In this document: positions 30,634-43,420 of the stretch, piece after piece
Numbering within the stretch: the first letter of the stretch is position 1
How the letters are laid out: each line of letters starts with the position of its first letter
Source: Chrysomallon squamiferum
Lineage: Eukaryota; Mollusca; Gastropoda; Neomphalida; Peltospiridae
Direction: 5' to 3'
Assembly (NCBI GenBank): GCA_012295275.1
Contig: CM022673.1
Span: 8,725,311 to 8,787,810, forward strand
Length of the DNA: 62,500 nt
Translations under genes and position numbers: made by a program
The notes under the pieces: generated by a model
Database searches by the model: none
What the model saw: the letters and a program-made list of their open reading frames with translations, nothing else
Told to the model about the DNA's origin: nothing

Positions 30634-33600
30634 GACAGTACTCACTGGAAGGGACTAACAATCTTTGGTGGTTTTTGAGACAGAGTATGTTCATCTTCAC
30701 AACTTGTTTGTCTGTTGTATGGTTGATGAAAGTGATAGTATCGGCCCTGATTTAGTCGTTCATTTGATGTCATGGCTAGCCACATTATCTGTGATGTCAA
30801 TAAAATAAACACATGGAAATATGAGAGAAAAACTCTGGAAATTATATTGATCTGATAGTTTTAAAAAAAACCAAAATACACAAATTTCATAAAAAAAAAA
30901 AAAACATAAAAAAAAAAAACCTTTATTGTTTTAGTAAAATAAATAAATAAATAATAAAAATAAATTTAATTTTTTTTTCAAATTGTATTATCTACAATAT
31001 AAATATAATGAATATATCTTAATATGACTACTTACTTAGTTTCAAAAAATATAAATAATGGTTAAAAAAAAAAAAAAAAGGTATATGTATCTTTTTAAAA
31101 TTGTATTTAATATATATATATATATACATACACATACACACACACCCACACACACAAATACATACATGTATAAATGGCAACAACAACAATGATAAAAAGT
31201 TTAAAATCACTGTTTTATAAAATCAACAAAATCAAAGTTACAACATTATTGTACAAGGTATAAAAAAAAAAAAAAGTATTTTATTTAATAATTTATCACA
31301 GTGAGATCAATGTCTTACCTGATAGAGCTGGCAGAATAACATAATTGTGACCCATGTCAGATGCCCTAAAGCATTGAGAGCAATCCAGGCCACCCATGGT
31401 GAAGTTTTCACAACTTTGTAAAACAGACCAGTTATTCCATCATCGTAAAATGAGATCGGTGGACACTTGTGCTTCCAGTCTGGTAAAAACAAACAAAAAA
31501 TACATCATGACAATTCAGAATATTTAATGCCATTTGTATATTGTAATGTCACAGAAATTACACATTACTACATATATACAAAGAAATATAAATACAAGTT
31601 ATATATAGTTTATACATTTGAACCAGTGTAATGAGCAATGCATCCATACATAGAGCAAACAACTTTTACTGATTATAATTAATGTTGAGAACTTTTATTT
31701 ACTTACAAATATATACGGACACACTTGCATGCAAACGTAATCTCTTTATACCACATACACTCTCACTCAGAAAGAAAGATGGACAGACAAAAAGAGAACG
31801 GTAAAAATGCTCAATTACAACTGGATTACAAGTTAATATTTAGAATTTTTCTTACACTGCAAGCAGCCATAGAAGCACCAGGACAACATTCCTGTCAAGA
31901 AGAAGAGATACCCTAGAAAATACTTGTGGTTCCGAGCACCTGAAACAGAAAACTTGTAGATAAAAACACAGGCTGCATCATATATCACAACTGTCATTGT
32001 GAGGTTTTTACCTACCAACTCAACACCTTTGGAAAGTTATTGGTTCAAGAGAAAATGCAGGTGAATCTAAATACAATTAATAGTTTCCCAAACATTTTGT
32101 TGCGAATCTAAATATAATGACTATTTCATACCTATATAGACTGAATGAGTTACTGATAAGATTTCCACATACAGTGTATTTAGAACTTACTGAAGTCTTC
32201 TTTATCATTTATATATTGACTATTCTTTTATCTTTACCATAACTGGGATATGTAAATAATTATAAATGTATTGATTGTTACTGTGTATTTTTTTAATTTT
32301 AAACAACTGAATCTGTGACATTTGTTTTATTACTTTTTTAATTTGTCAGTTTTGTTTGAATGGTATTAGTGTTCTGGCTAGCTATTCTCAATACTCAAGA
32401 AAAAAAAAAAAAATCAAACCCATCCTGTTTGGTGTTTCATTATAATAAAGCATTGTTCAACAGTTATAAACTTAATTAATTTCTTAGCCCATTGTTATAA
32501 ACTTTGAGAAAAAAACAACAAAGAAGAGATTTTAATTATTGGCCACTAAGTTTCTTAAATTAACATAGAATTATTAAACATACTCTTACCCACACCACTA
32601 AGTTTCCTAAACAAACACAGAGATAATAAAGATATTCTCACCCACACAGTTGTAAACCCAAGGACAGTGGTGGTCGAATTTGGCCACACATTTGTTGCAT
32701 ATAGAGCAGTGCTTTGATCTGATAGGTTTGCGAATCAGACATGTACTGCAGAACTGATTTAAAGACAATGTCTGCGTCTCTGCCAGGTCAAGAATAGCCT
32801 GGAAATTAAAATAATAATAATAATAATAATAGTAATAGTAATAGTAATAGTAATAGTAATAGTAATAGTAATAGTAATAATAGTAATAATATTTATAAAA
32901 ATAATAATAGTTACTTTTTTTTTTTAAATTATTAACAAAACTGAAATAGGTAAATGTTGCTGAGGAAATGTTTACAGATATGAGATATATTATTATAATA
33001 CAGAATTCATTGTAGGTGTTTGTTTTCTCTGTTTGTATATGTGTGTGTAAGCATTTACACATATGTGCATATATATCACAGTTAAACAATAAAAACCACC
33101 ATTTATATGAATTTATTAATAAAACAGCAAAGAAAGGTAGCATTTATATCTATCTACACATAAAAAAACCTCACAAATGACTGCTGTATAAAAAGATAAC
33201 TCAGTTAAGAACTTTCTAAATAATATTTTATTCATTTATTTATGATAAAACTGGGGCTAGTAAAATTCAAAATACAAAACAAATCCTTACTTTTATTTTA
33301 TCCTCTCTGTTACTTTTGATGTAGCCTGGATCTGTCATCATACACTTGTAGACGTTGTAACACAGAATCACAGTGTTCAGTGATAAACCAATGTTGATCC
33401 ACGTTTCATTCACATCTGTTGTGTGTTAAGGTTATCAAACAGTTCATTTTACTTCTCCATTGCTAAAGCTAATTAGGCCCGATTTTTATTTCTTGGGAAA
33501 AGAATTCCACTTAATTACACTGTCATTTGGAATGATAACCCACATACACTGTTATATTTTTGACACTGAAACACTACAGTAATGAAAACAAGATATATAG

Positions 33601-36600
33601 ATGGGATATTTTATTTAGTAAATTAATAATTGTGTCTGCTAATGCAGTCAGTGCAGATAAAATGGAATCATAATTATGATAGTTATCCAAGTTAATACAT
33701 ATAAACAAGAGGATAGTTATAATACTTAGGAAAAACTTTTTTTTTTTTTTTAATTTTCCTTTTGTTTATTTAATTAATTATTTTTTCAATTTTTTAATTT
33801 TGTTATTTTGTTGAATATTTTGTTAGTTAGAGAAAACATTTTAAAGCTATTTTCAATAAATATTTGGAGAAATGAAACAAATCACTTACACCATCATCTC
33901 CATTCATCAAGTCTTCCTCACTCTTTTCTCACTATCTCTACTTAAAAACCCAAACAAACTGAGAAAACTATCTTTGACTTTTATGATATATTTTAGTCCC
34001 TTATCACATTTCAAAGTGTCTTTAAATTTATAGCTTTCTCTAGATCGATAATGTTGCTTGCCATCTTAAAGCATCTCCTAATATGAAAACGTAACTCAAA
34101 CTTTTTCTAAAAGTTATTAAATCACAATCTAAATGGACATAAGTCTCAGATTTAAAAGGATACAGGGAAAGAATATATAAAACCATGTTACATACATCCA
34201 AAATTTTGTAGCAAAATACCACACAATTGGTATCACATTCAAAACTGAGTCATCAAAGAATAAACTGTGAAAAAATAAATAAATAAAAGAAAATTATTTT
34301 TGGTAGTTACTGTACATATTAAATACTAATAATAATAAAAAATTATGACTCCTGAGTTTGCCTTTGAAAGGGCAAAGAATACATTTAAAAAGTACTGAAA
34401 ATTAAATAAATATATTAAAATTTTTATAATACAAAAATAATAATAACCAAAAAAAGGTAGTTTATTCTTTTTTCTGAAATAATGTTTCTTTTTTCAATTT
34501 TCTTTTTTTCTTTTTTAAAAATTTTCTAAATTACAGAAGTAGCATCCTTGCAAATCTTAATCTAATTTAGGAAAATTGTGTGAAAAATTAGAAAATGGTA
34601 ATTTATCAAGTAAGCACATGGGCAAATAAAAACATGTCAAGTTACCTCTGAATCAGTTTCCAGGATCCAAAACATATCAAAGCAATAGCTAATTTCTCAT
34701 ACCAATACAGTGAACTTTCAGGAACCCAACCAATCATAAATATAGCAATAAATGGAAAAAGATAAACAACATATCTTCTGACAGACTGAAATAAAATAGA
34801 GAAAAATAAATAAATATATAAATAAAATAATAATAAAACAAAATGATATAAAATCTTTGAAATATTATTCCTACAAAAATAAATTGTTATTATTACTTTT
34901 ATCAGATCAATTTTTTTTTATAAAATTAAAATCTTCTGCTGTCAGCACATCTCAGATCTATATAATACCATTTTCAAATAAACTATATTTTCAATACAAA
35001 ACAAATTTTAAATATTTAGAGAATTTCACATGCAGAGTTTTACTCTTACTGTCAGTTAAGACATACGATGAAAAAATTCAGTTGTTAAACAGTATAGGAA
35101 AAACAAGAACTAAAATAACTTGTCTTTCACAAAAACAATGAAACAATCTTGTGTTGCAAGTGAATACTTCACTCTAATGTCTGCTCTCCTATCTCCATTA
35201 CAACCAGTGTGTTATGATTTATAAAGGTGATGCTATATGGTTTACTGTCTACAAATGAACCTTTACTGCTAATCCAAAAAATTATATATATATAGATAGA
35301 AAATATTTATATATATATATATATAAAAAAAAATTAAAAAAATTTAAAAAATAAATAAAGAAAACCCCATTATAATATGGCAGCAAGTTTCCCCAAACTT
35401 TATCTTAATGGTCATTGTTAATATGTGCAACAACACATTATCATAGATTATAAATATGTCGAGAGCATTATTTAGTAAACACTCATCTTCTACTTATTTA
35501 CTAGGCTATTCTCAAACATATTAGCAAAACATGAACTCTCTTTTAAAGATATAAACCAATAAACCTTATAAACAAAAAGTTTCTCTATTACCTTCAACTA
35601 AAAAGCTTTTCAAATCAGATAATTCTAGAAGAGATACTAACTTTGTTTGTGGTGTATTTCTGACATGGATGTCTGTATTCCAAACCCTGCATGTATTTAA
35701 CTTCTCTCAGACGTCTCACGAGTCCAGCGTTTTTCATCTGCATTGCAACATCTATGGGAGTCTGGCCCTGTCAGGTGAAAATGATTATATAAAATTATCA
35801 GTTTTCTTATGCTTTCTGAAAATAATCTTGTTGTTAAATTATAAGAATATCTTATAAAATGGCAGCAGTGTGTTATTCTGTTACTGTCATTATAAAATGA
35901 TAGAAAGAACAACTGAAATTCATTTACACTATGGTCATAATTTGAAGTTCTAGATAAAATATTAAATTGCACTGACCCTAACAACCTAAGAATTATACCT
36001 ACAGTTTTTGTTTTTTAGGTAATTCCTGAATAAACATTAAATTATTATACACATTATCAATCTAAAAATGATGTATTATTTTTCACCAATTATTTTTGAT
36101 ATATATTAAATTATGCTCATTAAATCATTAATAACCTAAATTTTTTTTAAATAAATATTAAATTAATGATCTAAAATGTTAACTTTTATCTTTTTTTAAA
36201 GTAATTTTTAAATATACATTAAATTATACTGTTCTTTAACAATCTAACAGTCATTACCTTTACATTCTCTGCTTCAACACTTGCTCCACGCTTCAGAAGA
36301 ATGTTTATGACAACATGGTTCCCTGTGAGGCAGGCCCAGTGGAGTGGGGTGTTTCCCTGAAACTTGTCTGCTTTGTTGACTGTGGCTCCAAATGTTAACA
36401 GCAGCTGTAGAGGGTCATGTCTGAAAAACAAAAGTAAGAAGAAAAGATCAAACTGACCATTCACAGGTAGCATTTTAAACAAAATTATATGACAATCTTG
36501 CTCAGTCTGTAAAAAGAAAATGTTTTAATAAGGTCGTATTTTGGGCATATCTGTTTGTTTTGGGACTTGTTTCATTGTATCTTTTTTTAATGTGTTAATG

Positions 36601-39600
36601 TAAAAATGTTTAATAAATAAGAGTTCATTATCTGCAGGTAGATTTTTTTTCCACAATATTTATAGTTACATTTGCTCAGTTTTTTTTGTTTTTTTTTCTC
36701 TGTTTCCTTCACAACAGAAACATATTTTAATGTAATTAATAAGGACAGATGCCAGTAATATTTTAAAAAGGTCTCAACCTAACAGTAAACTAATAAAAAT
36801 GAATATTTTCTTCTATTTGTAAGTACAAATAATGTACAATATATTTAACAAACTTGCCCAAACACTCTGTATGCTGACCACATGAGGGCTGTCATGCCAT
36901 TCCTGTCCACCATGTCCACATCTTGACCCTTAGCAATCAGATACGCAACAATAGCAGTGTGACCAAACTGAGCAGCCAGGTGAATACAGCTGCATCCTGC
37001 AATAATCACGTGTTTTAAAACTTCAGACAATGAGTCAGTATTATTATCTTCTGATGTAATAACTTTACATACGTTCTGCAACTATTGTGAAAAATAACAC
37101 TAATATTTGGCTGAATTAACAACAATTATTTATTTTAGTTTCAGAGCATTAATGTTATTACTATTCTGCAGTTCTACACATTTTTTTTCTTGTTTATTTC
37201 TGCAAATTATTTAAATGAAAGAAAAAATTAACATATTAATTATTATTGTAACTTTTTAAATTAAAAAACAAAAGACGTCTTGCTGAATGTTAATTAATTA
37301 CCTTCCCCGTCTCGCAAAGAAGGATCAGCTCCATATGACATCAACAGAACAACCATAGACAAATGACCCTGTCTGAAATATTTATTTTTTATTTTAATTT
37401 TAATAACTAAGAGAACACACACACACACACGCAAACATTTACATATTCAATACATGAAATATGTGTATAATTCAAACAAATAACGAATATTTATATGATG
37501 GCATCTAAAAAGATTTAAATATTTAATGATTATTAGGTGTAAAATATATAAATATAACAATTACTAATAAATGATCTTGTCTGAAATAAACCAAATATTT
37601 TTAATTTATTTAAATTGTAATTATTGAGACAATAAATATATACACACATCAAACATGAACAAAAAAAAAATTAAAGTTTGAACGTAGTGTATTATAATAC
37701 TGGATGTTACAATGGGGTAATCAACACCAGAAAAATCCCCAAAACAACCGGAGATGTTGGTGAGACTATAAATTGTCAGGGAGTGTTTTGATTCCTATAT
37801 TCTAGTGTCAAAGAAGGCATGAAAAATGATGAAAGGCACAAAATACAGCAAACATTTTAACTAATACAAACAGCAGCAGCATAAACATTTATAAACTTGC
37901 ACATTTTACCTTGTAGCCCAATGTAAAGGTGTCGAATTCAAATCCCCTCCAAATCTGTCAACTATAGCACCTTTAGATATAAAATATCTGTAAAAAAAAC
38001 AGTTGAAAAGAGATGTTAAAAAACATTAAATAATGATTTAAGATGCAGAGTTATAGAATTCATCATAATACAGATTTAAAAAAATATATAATTATAGCAT
38101 ATATCAAAGTATGAACTAAATATAAATATTGAACAAAAATGCATGTCAAGTTTGCTGAGATAGTCAAATCCCACATATATAAAGAATTTATTTTTGCCTT
38201 AAAAAATGATTTTAATGTTTTGTTCAATTTGACTCCTGACAAGCTGTAATACCAAAATCCAAAAGTGAAATATCTTTTTTTATTTAATTCTGACATAAGC
38301 ACAACATGTAAAGCTTTATCAAGTTTATGCAAACATGGATTCTGCTATTCAACACACTGGCATCCAGTTTCAGAGAATGACCCAGATATATAAAACAAAA
38401 AATAATTTCACAATTTAGAAAAGAAAATACTGATTTCTGCTACAGTTACACAGATAGTGAAGTACATACAGAGCATGCGTGGATTCAGTACAAAATAGAT
38501 TAAATTTAAAATTTTAGAATAACATCATCATTATTCAACTGTTTGTAAAATTGAATTTACTTCACAATTTCAGTCCTGTTGTTGATGGCAGCCCAGTGAA
38601 GAGGACTGACATTTTCTCTGTCCATTTGATTGACATCGAATCCTGAGTTGACAAGTTCTTTGATTCGGTCAAAGGCGCCATACTGAGTAGCTCGGGTAAT
38701 GTCAAAACTTCTAAAGTCTTCTTGCGTTGGCCCAGTAGGCGCAGTCTGTTGATGATCCACTTCTGTTGCATGACTCTGTTGTTGGCTGAGATCCTGAAAT
38801 AAATATACAACAATACAGAGTAAAGTGATTACTATACAAACATAAAGAATCAAATTAGCATATTACAACCAATAATAATTAGATGGGAAAAAGAAGAAGA
38901 GAGAGAAAGATAGAGGAAAGAAATAAAGGAAAAAGAAATGATTTTTGTTTTATAGTTTAGGAATAGTCTAAACCCTAAGGTTAATACTAACTGAAATTTC
39001 TATTTTTCTTTCTTTTTCTAAGGACTGGTTATATGTCTGTGGTTACAGGGCTGTCAGATAAATAATTATTGTGTTGCAAGTTCACATATTTCTCATTTTA
39101 CCCTGAGTCTCATGACTGGTGTATCAGTATATTTTAGAGGTCATTCCTTCATGCCCTTGTTTATGATGTTCTCTTGTAAAATGATATTATCATGGAGATT
39201 ATTATTAAGAATAACCACATACGTGACATAGATACACATGTAAAAACTATTCATACAAAATATACCCCATTATTTTTAAACAGTTATGACCCTGCCATAT
39301 AATCATTTCTGTATTAATACTGTTATCATTATAATCTTTCTCTCCTAGTTCATTAATTTACAGTTACATTATTTAGAAAACTGGTAACTGAAGTATTATT
39401 ATAATTTATAAAACATAATAATTAAAACCTCTCAAAATAAAATGCATTACTTTTTAGTTCTAGTGATATATGAACTCTCAGTTATAACAAGCAAACTTTT
39501 TTTCAATAGTCAGTTACAAAACACAACTCATTACAGAGAACATGCAAACTGAAACTCCGAACCAGGAATTCAATTACCAAGGGAAACAATCCAAATAAAA

Positions 39601-39793
39601 CAAAACACAGGGTTGTTTTTTTGTTTTTTTTTAAAGGAAAACAAGACAGTTATAAAATTCCTTAAACAATGTAAAGATCATCATCAAATAAATTAATTAT
39701 GCATTTTTGTTCCTTTTGTAAAATATTATTTTCATAGCAAACCTTTGGGAGGATCGACTGCATAGGATTGCAGTTGGGATCCAACTCGGCCAT
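30119..39793 (-). CDS. ZDHHC17: palmitoyltransferase ZDHHC17 / HIP14 orthologue (15 exons, complete)
   Basis: Fifteen exons join in frame to 1938 nt: ATG at 39791-39793, TAG at 30119-30121, 645 residues (human about 632). The protein is an integral membrane S-acyltransferase of Golgi and vesicle membranes that recruits substrates by its ankyrin repeats and palmitoylates cysteines. Residues about 60-275 are ankyrin repeats ([58 protein letters not shown]). The Asn and Trp that bind the substrate QP motif in the human protein are conserved (N88, W118). Membrane helices flank a DHHC cysteine-rich domain ([13 protein letters not shown] to [10 protein letters not shown]); the catalytic DHHC is 451-454 with C454. 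The C-terminal [13 protein letters not shown] and CCGLIRP match HIP14. ZDHHC13 is the other family member; length, an intact DHHC and the tail favour ZDHHC17. Exon 5 appears to use a GC donor. Divergent from the integrin gene. Confidence 0.96.
30579..30632. repeat. (AAT)n microsatellite in intron
   Basis: Eighteen AAT units, 13 bp past the donor of ZDHHC17 exon 14 on the gene strand. Confidence 0.95.
30646..30788 (-). CDS. ZDHHC17: ZDHHC17 exon 14
   Basis: Residues 544-590, with the TSNERLN (TTxE) motif common to DHHC enzymes, then a His/Gln-rich cytosolic segment longer than in vertebrates. Donor GTGAGT. Confidence 0.92.
31319..31479 (-). CDS. ZDHHC17: ZDHHC17 exon 13
   Basis: Residues 490-543: luminal loop and last membrane helix ([19 protein letters not shown]) followed by QLYQ, which matches QMYQ in vertebrates. 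Donor GTAAGA. Confidence 0.95.
31856..31939 (-). CDS. ZDHHC17: ZDHHC17 exon 12
   Basis: Residues 462-489, [20 protein letters not shown] and on; NH.YF is the conserved block right after DHHC, followed by a membrane helix. Donor GTAAGA. Confidence 0.95.
32642..32798 (-). CDS. ZDHHC17: ZDHHC17 exon 11 (catalytic DHHC)
   Basis: Residues 410-461. Zinc-binding cysteine-rich domain with CSTC, HCSIC and CNKC, then DHHCPW; C454 is the acyl-accepting catalytic residue. Acceptor AATTTCCAG, donor GTGAGA. Confidence 0.97.
32803..32893. repeat. (AAT/AGTAAT)n microsatellite in intron
   Basis: AAT units turning into AGTAAT dimers; lies 5-95 bp upstream of the acceptor of exon 11 on the gene strand and produces a poly-Tyr artefact frame. 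Confidence 0.9.
33291..33415 (-). CDS. ZDHHC17: ZDHHC17 exon 10
   Basis: Residues 368-409, a membrane helix ([15 protein letters not shown]) and the conserved DPGYIK segment just before the cysteine-rich domain. Acceptor CACAACAG, donor GTAAGG. Confidence 0.93.
34164..34264 (-). CDS. ZDHHC17: ZDHHC17 exon 9
   Basis: Residues 334-367, with the family signature [11 protein letters not shown]. Donor GTATCC is slightly weak but gives the correct phase and length against vertebrate HIP14. Confidence 0.88.
34646..34785 (-). CDS. ZDHHC17: ZDHHC17 exon 8
   Basis: Residues 288-333, first two hydrophobic helices ([14 protein letters not shown] and [11 protein letters not shown]). Acceptor TTTATTTCAG, donor GTAACT. 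Confidence 0.93.
35642..35767 (-). CDS. ZDHHC17: ZDHHC17 exon 7
   Basis: Residues 246-287, end of the ankyrin block ([20 protein letters not shown]) and the basic linker before the membrane part. Exactly 126 nt, phase 0 at both ends, donor GTTAGT. Confidence 0.93.
36258..36420 (-). CDS. ZDHHC17: ZDHHC17 exon 6
   Basis: Residues 191-245, [20 protein letters not shown] to [10 protein letters not shown]; ankyrin repeats. Acceptor TTTTTCAG, donor GTAATG, phase 0 at the end. Confidence 0.95.
36858..36996 (-). CDS. ZDHHC17: ZDHHC17 exon 5 (probable GC donor)
   Basis: Residues 145-190, [20 protein letters not shown] to [12 protein letters not shown]. The junction GG|GCAAGT is a GC donor with otherwise perfect consensus. 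It gives YRVFGHDP, the same length as vertebrate YRTHSVDP. The alternative GT donor four codons earlier (GT|GTTTGG) is weak and removes three residues. Confidence 0.85.
37302..37372 (-). CDS. ZDHHC17: ZDHHC17 exon 4
   Basis: Residues 121-144, [20 protein letters not shown] then RDGE. Acceptor TATTTCAG, donor GTAATT, phase 1 at the end. Confidence 0.95.
37910..37987 (-). CDS. ZDHHC17: ZDHHC17 exon 3
   Basis: Residues 95-120, [20 protein letters not shown] then LHWAT; includes W118 of the substrate-motif pocket. Acceptor TTTTTACAG, donor GTAAAA. Confidence 0.95.
38561..38793 (-). CDS. ZDHHC17: ZDHHC17 exon 2
   Basis: Residues 18-94. Gln/His-rich linker then the first ankyrin repeats, with DINR-like [19 protein letters not shown] and [16 protein letters not shown]. 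Acceptor TTTATTTCAG, donor GTAAAT, ends in phase 2. Confidence 0.95.
39743..39793 (-). CDS. ZDHHC17: ZDHHC17 exon 1 (start)
   Basis: Residues 1-17, [17 protein letters not shown]; donor GTTTGC. The ATG context is AAGATGG, a strong animal start. Ends in phase 0. Confidence 0.85.
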
Positions 39794-39870
39794 CTTGATA
39801 TTTTTTTTCTGTGTTTATTTCCACTCTCCTGGAGCACTGAAGTTAAGGCCATAGCGGCAAATTTTGATTT
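39794..39870 (-). promoter_or_regulatory. presumed 5' UTR / promoter-proximal region of ZDHHC17
   Basis: Short non-repetitive stretch directly upstream of the start codon. No TATA box stands out. Immediately further upstream the diverged repeat units begin. Confidence 0.35.
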
Positions 39871-42505
39871 ACCCCGTGATTATATTTTGAATAAGAAAAA
39901 ATTACTGGTTCTGTCAGAACTTTTACTGTATCATAAGATTTAAATTTTAAAATAATATTTTAAGCAAGGAAGAGAACGTGCAGTTGGTGTGTTTAAGTGG
40001 GGAATGTGCATATGTGTCTGTAATACTAAACAAACTGGAAATAGACTTAATTTCGTCTCTTTTTCTCTCTTTCTCTGTACTTTACATAATTATCTCCTTT
40101 GCTTGGATTCGTACAGTAATAGTTATATACTATTATATTTTATTTGAAATGCGCACGGATGTAAAAAGAGGAGAATAACGTGTGTCTGTGAATGTGTAAG
40201 AAAGCCTGGGTATAGGCTATATGGGTGTTACAGAGAGAGTGTAAGTATCAATATATGTGTCAGAGAGATAATGTGCTTGTCATATGGATGCAAATATGAA
40301 AAGTGTGTGTATAAGTATGTATGTGTAATACAGTGTGGGCATATGTGTTTGTGTGTTAATGAGAGAGAAGAATATGTGTATATATATATATATATAAATA
40401 TGTGTATGAATGTGTGTGTGTGTTGTGTGTATGAAACAATGGATATGTGAATTAGAGTAGGTATGCATAGGAATGTGAAAGGAGGACAGCGTGTATGTAT
40501 GTATATATATATATCTGTGTGTGCGTTTGTTTGTGTGTGTGTGTGTGAGTTAGAGGATAGGTCTAAAGATGTGTCTGGGGAAGACAATAGTGATGTAGAT
40601 ATGTATTAGCGATAAACGCGGGGCACGTTCGCAGATGTTAGGGAAAAGCTTTCTGAAAATAAACGCGCACGTCAAAATCCTCTGTAAACATTGCTTCTAA
40701 CGTCATCATTTCGAGAACTAACTAAGACGTCAACAATTGATTGACGTCGTTGACAACAAACACATAGTTGCGGTTCGGGCAGGGCAGATATTTTACCCCG
40801 AAATTTATATTTTGAATAAGAGAAAATCTCTGTAAGTTAAACATTTCTGTATATACAAGAAATATAAAATGAAAATTGTTGGTCTGCCACAGTATTTACT
40901 GTGTTATAAGATTTAAATTTAAAATCACATTCTTCGACGTGCATATTTTTACGAAACACTTAAGGTAAAGAAATAAAATGTAGAGGACGAGGGTGTGTGT
41001 GTGCGTGTGTGTGTGTGTGTGTGCTTGTGTGTATGTGTGAATTTGTCAGAGAGATGGAGGATGTGTGTGCGAAATAGAAAGTGCATGAGAATAGGTCTGC
41101 GTGTTTGGGTGTGGGTATGCACGAGAAAGTGAAATGAGGAGTGGGTATATATAAAAATACGAGTGCATACGTGACAAAGTGTGGGCGTATGTGTGAGTGT
41201 GTTAGAGAGAGAGGGGATGGGAATATACATGAGTGTGTGAAAAGAGTGTTTTTGTGTGTGAACATGCATGCTAGTGATTGGGTATGCATGCGAAGGTGTA
41301 AGGAGCAATTATTATATATGGGGGGTGGTTTAGATATTTGTGTAGATTAGTTTAAGTGATAATGACGGTAATTAATAATAATCAAATAATCTACTTATAA
41401 AATATACTTTGGGGGTGGGTTAGAAAAAGCTTAATATTTTGGTTTAGTTTTTGATTTTTATAACAATTTTAATTGATAATACATAACGTATATATAGCGT
41501 TTAGTGAAGGGTATAAATGCCGAAGAATATATAAGAGTATTTCACCCCGGGAAAATTCTTTCAATAAGAGAAAAAATTATGTAAGTTAAACATATCTTTA
41601 AATACTTGAAATATCAAATGAAAATTACTGGTCTACCACAATATTTACTGTGTTATAAGATTTAAATCTAAAATCACATTCTTCGAAATGCATACTTTCA
41701 CGAAACGCTTAAAGTAAAGAAATAAAGGTACAGGACGAGGGTGTGTGTGTGTGTGCGCGCGTCTGGTTATGTATGTGTGTGTGTGAGTTTGTCAGAGATA
41801 TGGGGGATTGTTGTCCGAAGTAGAGTGTGCATGAAAATAGGTATATGTGTGTTTCTGAGTGGTTGTGCATGAGAAAGTAAAGGGCGGAGTGGTTATATAC
41901 GTGTACATGTGTGACAAAGTGTGGATGTATGTGTGAGCGTGTTAGAGAGAGAGGATGGGTATATACACGAGTGTGTGCTTGTGTGTGGGTATACATGTTA
42001 GCGAGTGGGTAATCAAGATGATGTGAAAGGAGGAGTGTGTAAATACGTGTGCATGTGTGACAAAGTGTGGATGTATGTGTCTCTGTGTTAGAGAGGATGG
42101 GTATACATGAGTGTGTGAAAGACAGTGTGCTTGTGTGTACAAAGTGTGAGTGAATGTGTTAGCGCCTTAGAGAGATAAGATGGGTATATACATGTCTGTG
42201 AAAGAGAGTGTGCTTGTGTGTAGGTATGTGTTTTAAATAGTGGGTATGCTTGCGAATGTGTTAGGAGGAATTATCATATGGAAGGGTGGTTTAGATGTTT
42301 GTGTAGATCAGTTAAGGTGATAATGACGGTTATTATTATCAAATAATGAACTTATAATATATACTTTTTTTTCTTTTTTTAGGGTTAAGCTTAATATTTT
42401 AGTTTAGTTTTGATATTTTTAATTATTTTTAATTGATAATAGATAACGTATATTTAGCGTTTGGTGAAGGGTTTGAATGTCGAAGAATAATTAAGCGGTA
42501 ATCTC
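39871..42505. repeat. three diverged tandem units upstream of ZDHHC17
   Basis: A head motif (ACCCCG...TTGAATAAGAGAAAA...TTTACTGTGTTATAAGATTTAAA) occurs at 39871, 40795 and 41544. Each is followed by a TG-rich block with GTGACAAAGTGTGG and TTAGAGAGAGAGGATGGGTA motifs. Units 2 and 3 also share a 220 bp tail (41317-41540 and 42279-42500: GTGGTTTAGAT to GCCGAAGAATA). Unit 1 lacks the tail. Unit length is about 750-960 bp because the TG blocks vary. Confidence 0.8.
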
Positions 42506-43420
42506 TAATTGCCTTGACCTCAACTCTGTGTTGGAAGGTTCAAGTTCAAGATCGGATTTTCTTTTTTCAAAATTGGTATCTAGGATTCTAGTGTGAAGCT
42601 TGGGTTATATATTTATTATCGTTATATATCCGATTTCCTTTATTTTGATGAACCGTATAAATCTGCGTCCAAATTATTTTAGTATTTTTATATTTAGACC
42701 GACGCTTCTAAATCTACTCATAGTAAATGACACAAGAAATGTACTTTATGACACTAAAGAAATATATTTTTATGTATATTGAAGTCACAGACTAAACAAC
42801 TTGTCTTTTATTCATAATTTAGTATTGTTATAATTTAATAAGTAGTCTTATTTAGTGTTTCACTAATTAAATAAGTTAATGTATTTTCCTTTATTTTTTT
42901 TGTCTCCTTTATTACATTTAAGAAAAAAAAAAAAAAAGAAAAGAAAAAAGAAATTGAATAATATATATAAATAATTATGTAACTAAAAAAATAAAGAAAG
43001 ATAAATATTAAACTTAATATTTAGTAATTTTATTGAGTTGTGAAATGAATAGCATTAACCATTCTCTTTTCTTTCTTCAAACTAAACTGGATATTCACCG
43101 AATAACAATGATAAGAATGTTGATAGAAAATAAAATAAATATATACGTACTAAACCGTGATCACGTAAATAAATAAATAAACAGTCAATTATATAAATAC
43201 ATAAATAAATAAATAAATAAATAAATAAGAAAGGCGATAAATAAGTGAGTAGGTAAATCAATCAGTCAATGAATTAATCAATAAATAAAAGTTTTAAAAT
43301 ATTTTAAAGTAGTTTCTGTGTCATATACTTTGAACAAACTTTTTGTAGGTATCATTCCTCACCAAATAATCTTTAAGAAAAACATTTCTTAATCAATTTA
43401 AATAAAGTATCAAAAAAAAG
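42506..43420. other. AT-rich intergenic, no gene seen
   Basis: AT-rich DNA with poly-A near 42923-42938 and an (AAAT)n array at 43150-43230. No exon supported. Confidence 0.55.

Noticed and set aside
36863-36864. GT donor for ZDHHC17 exon 5 instead of the GC donor
   Set aside because: GTTTGG is a weak donor and would shorten the YRxxxxDP segment by three residues relative to the family; the GC donor has full consensus.
40228-42142. Several His/Thr/Ser-rich minus-strand frames
   Set aside because: Readings of the TG/CA-rich tandem units; composition follows the repeat in every frame.
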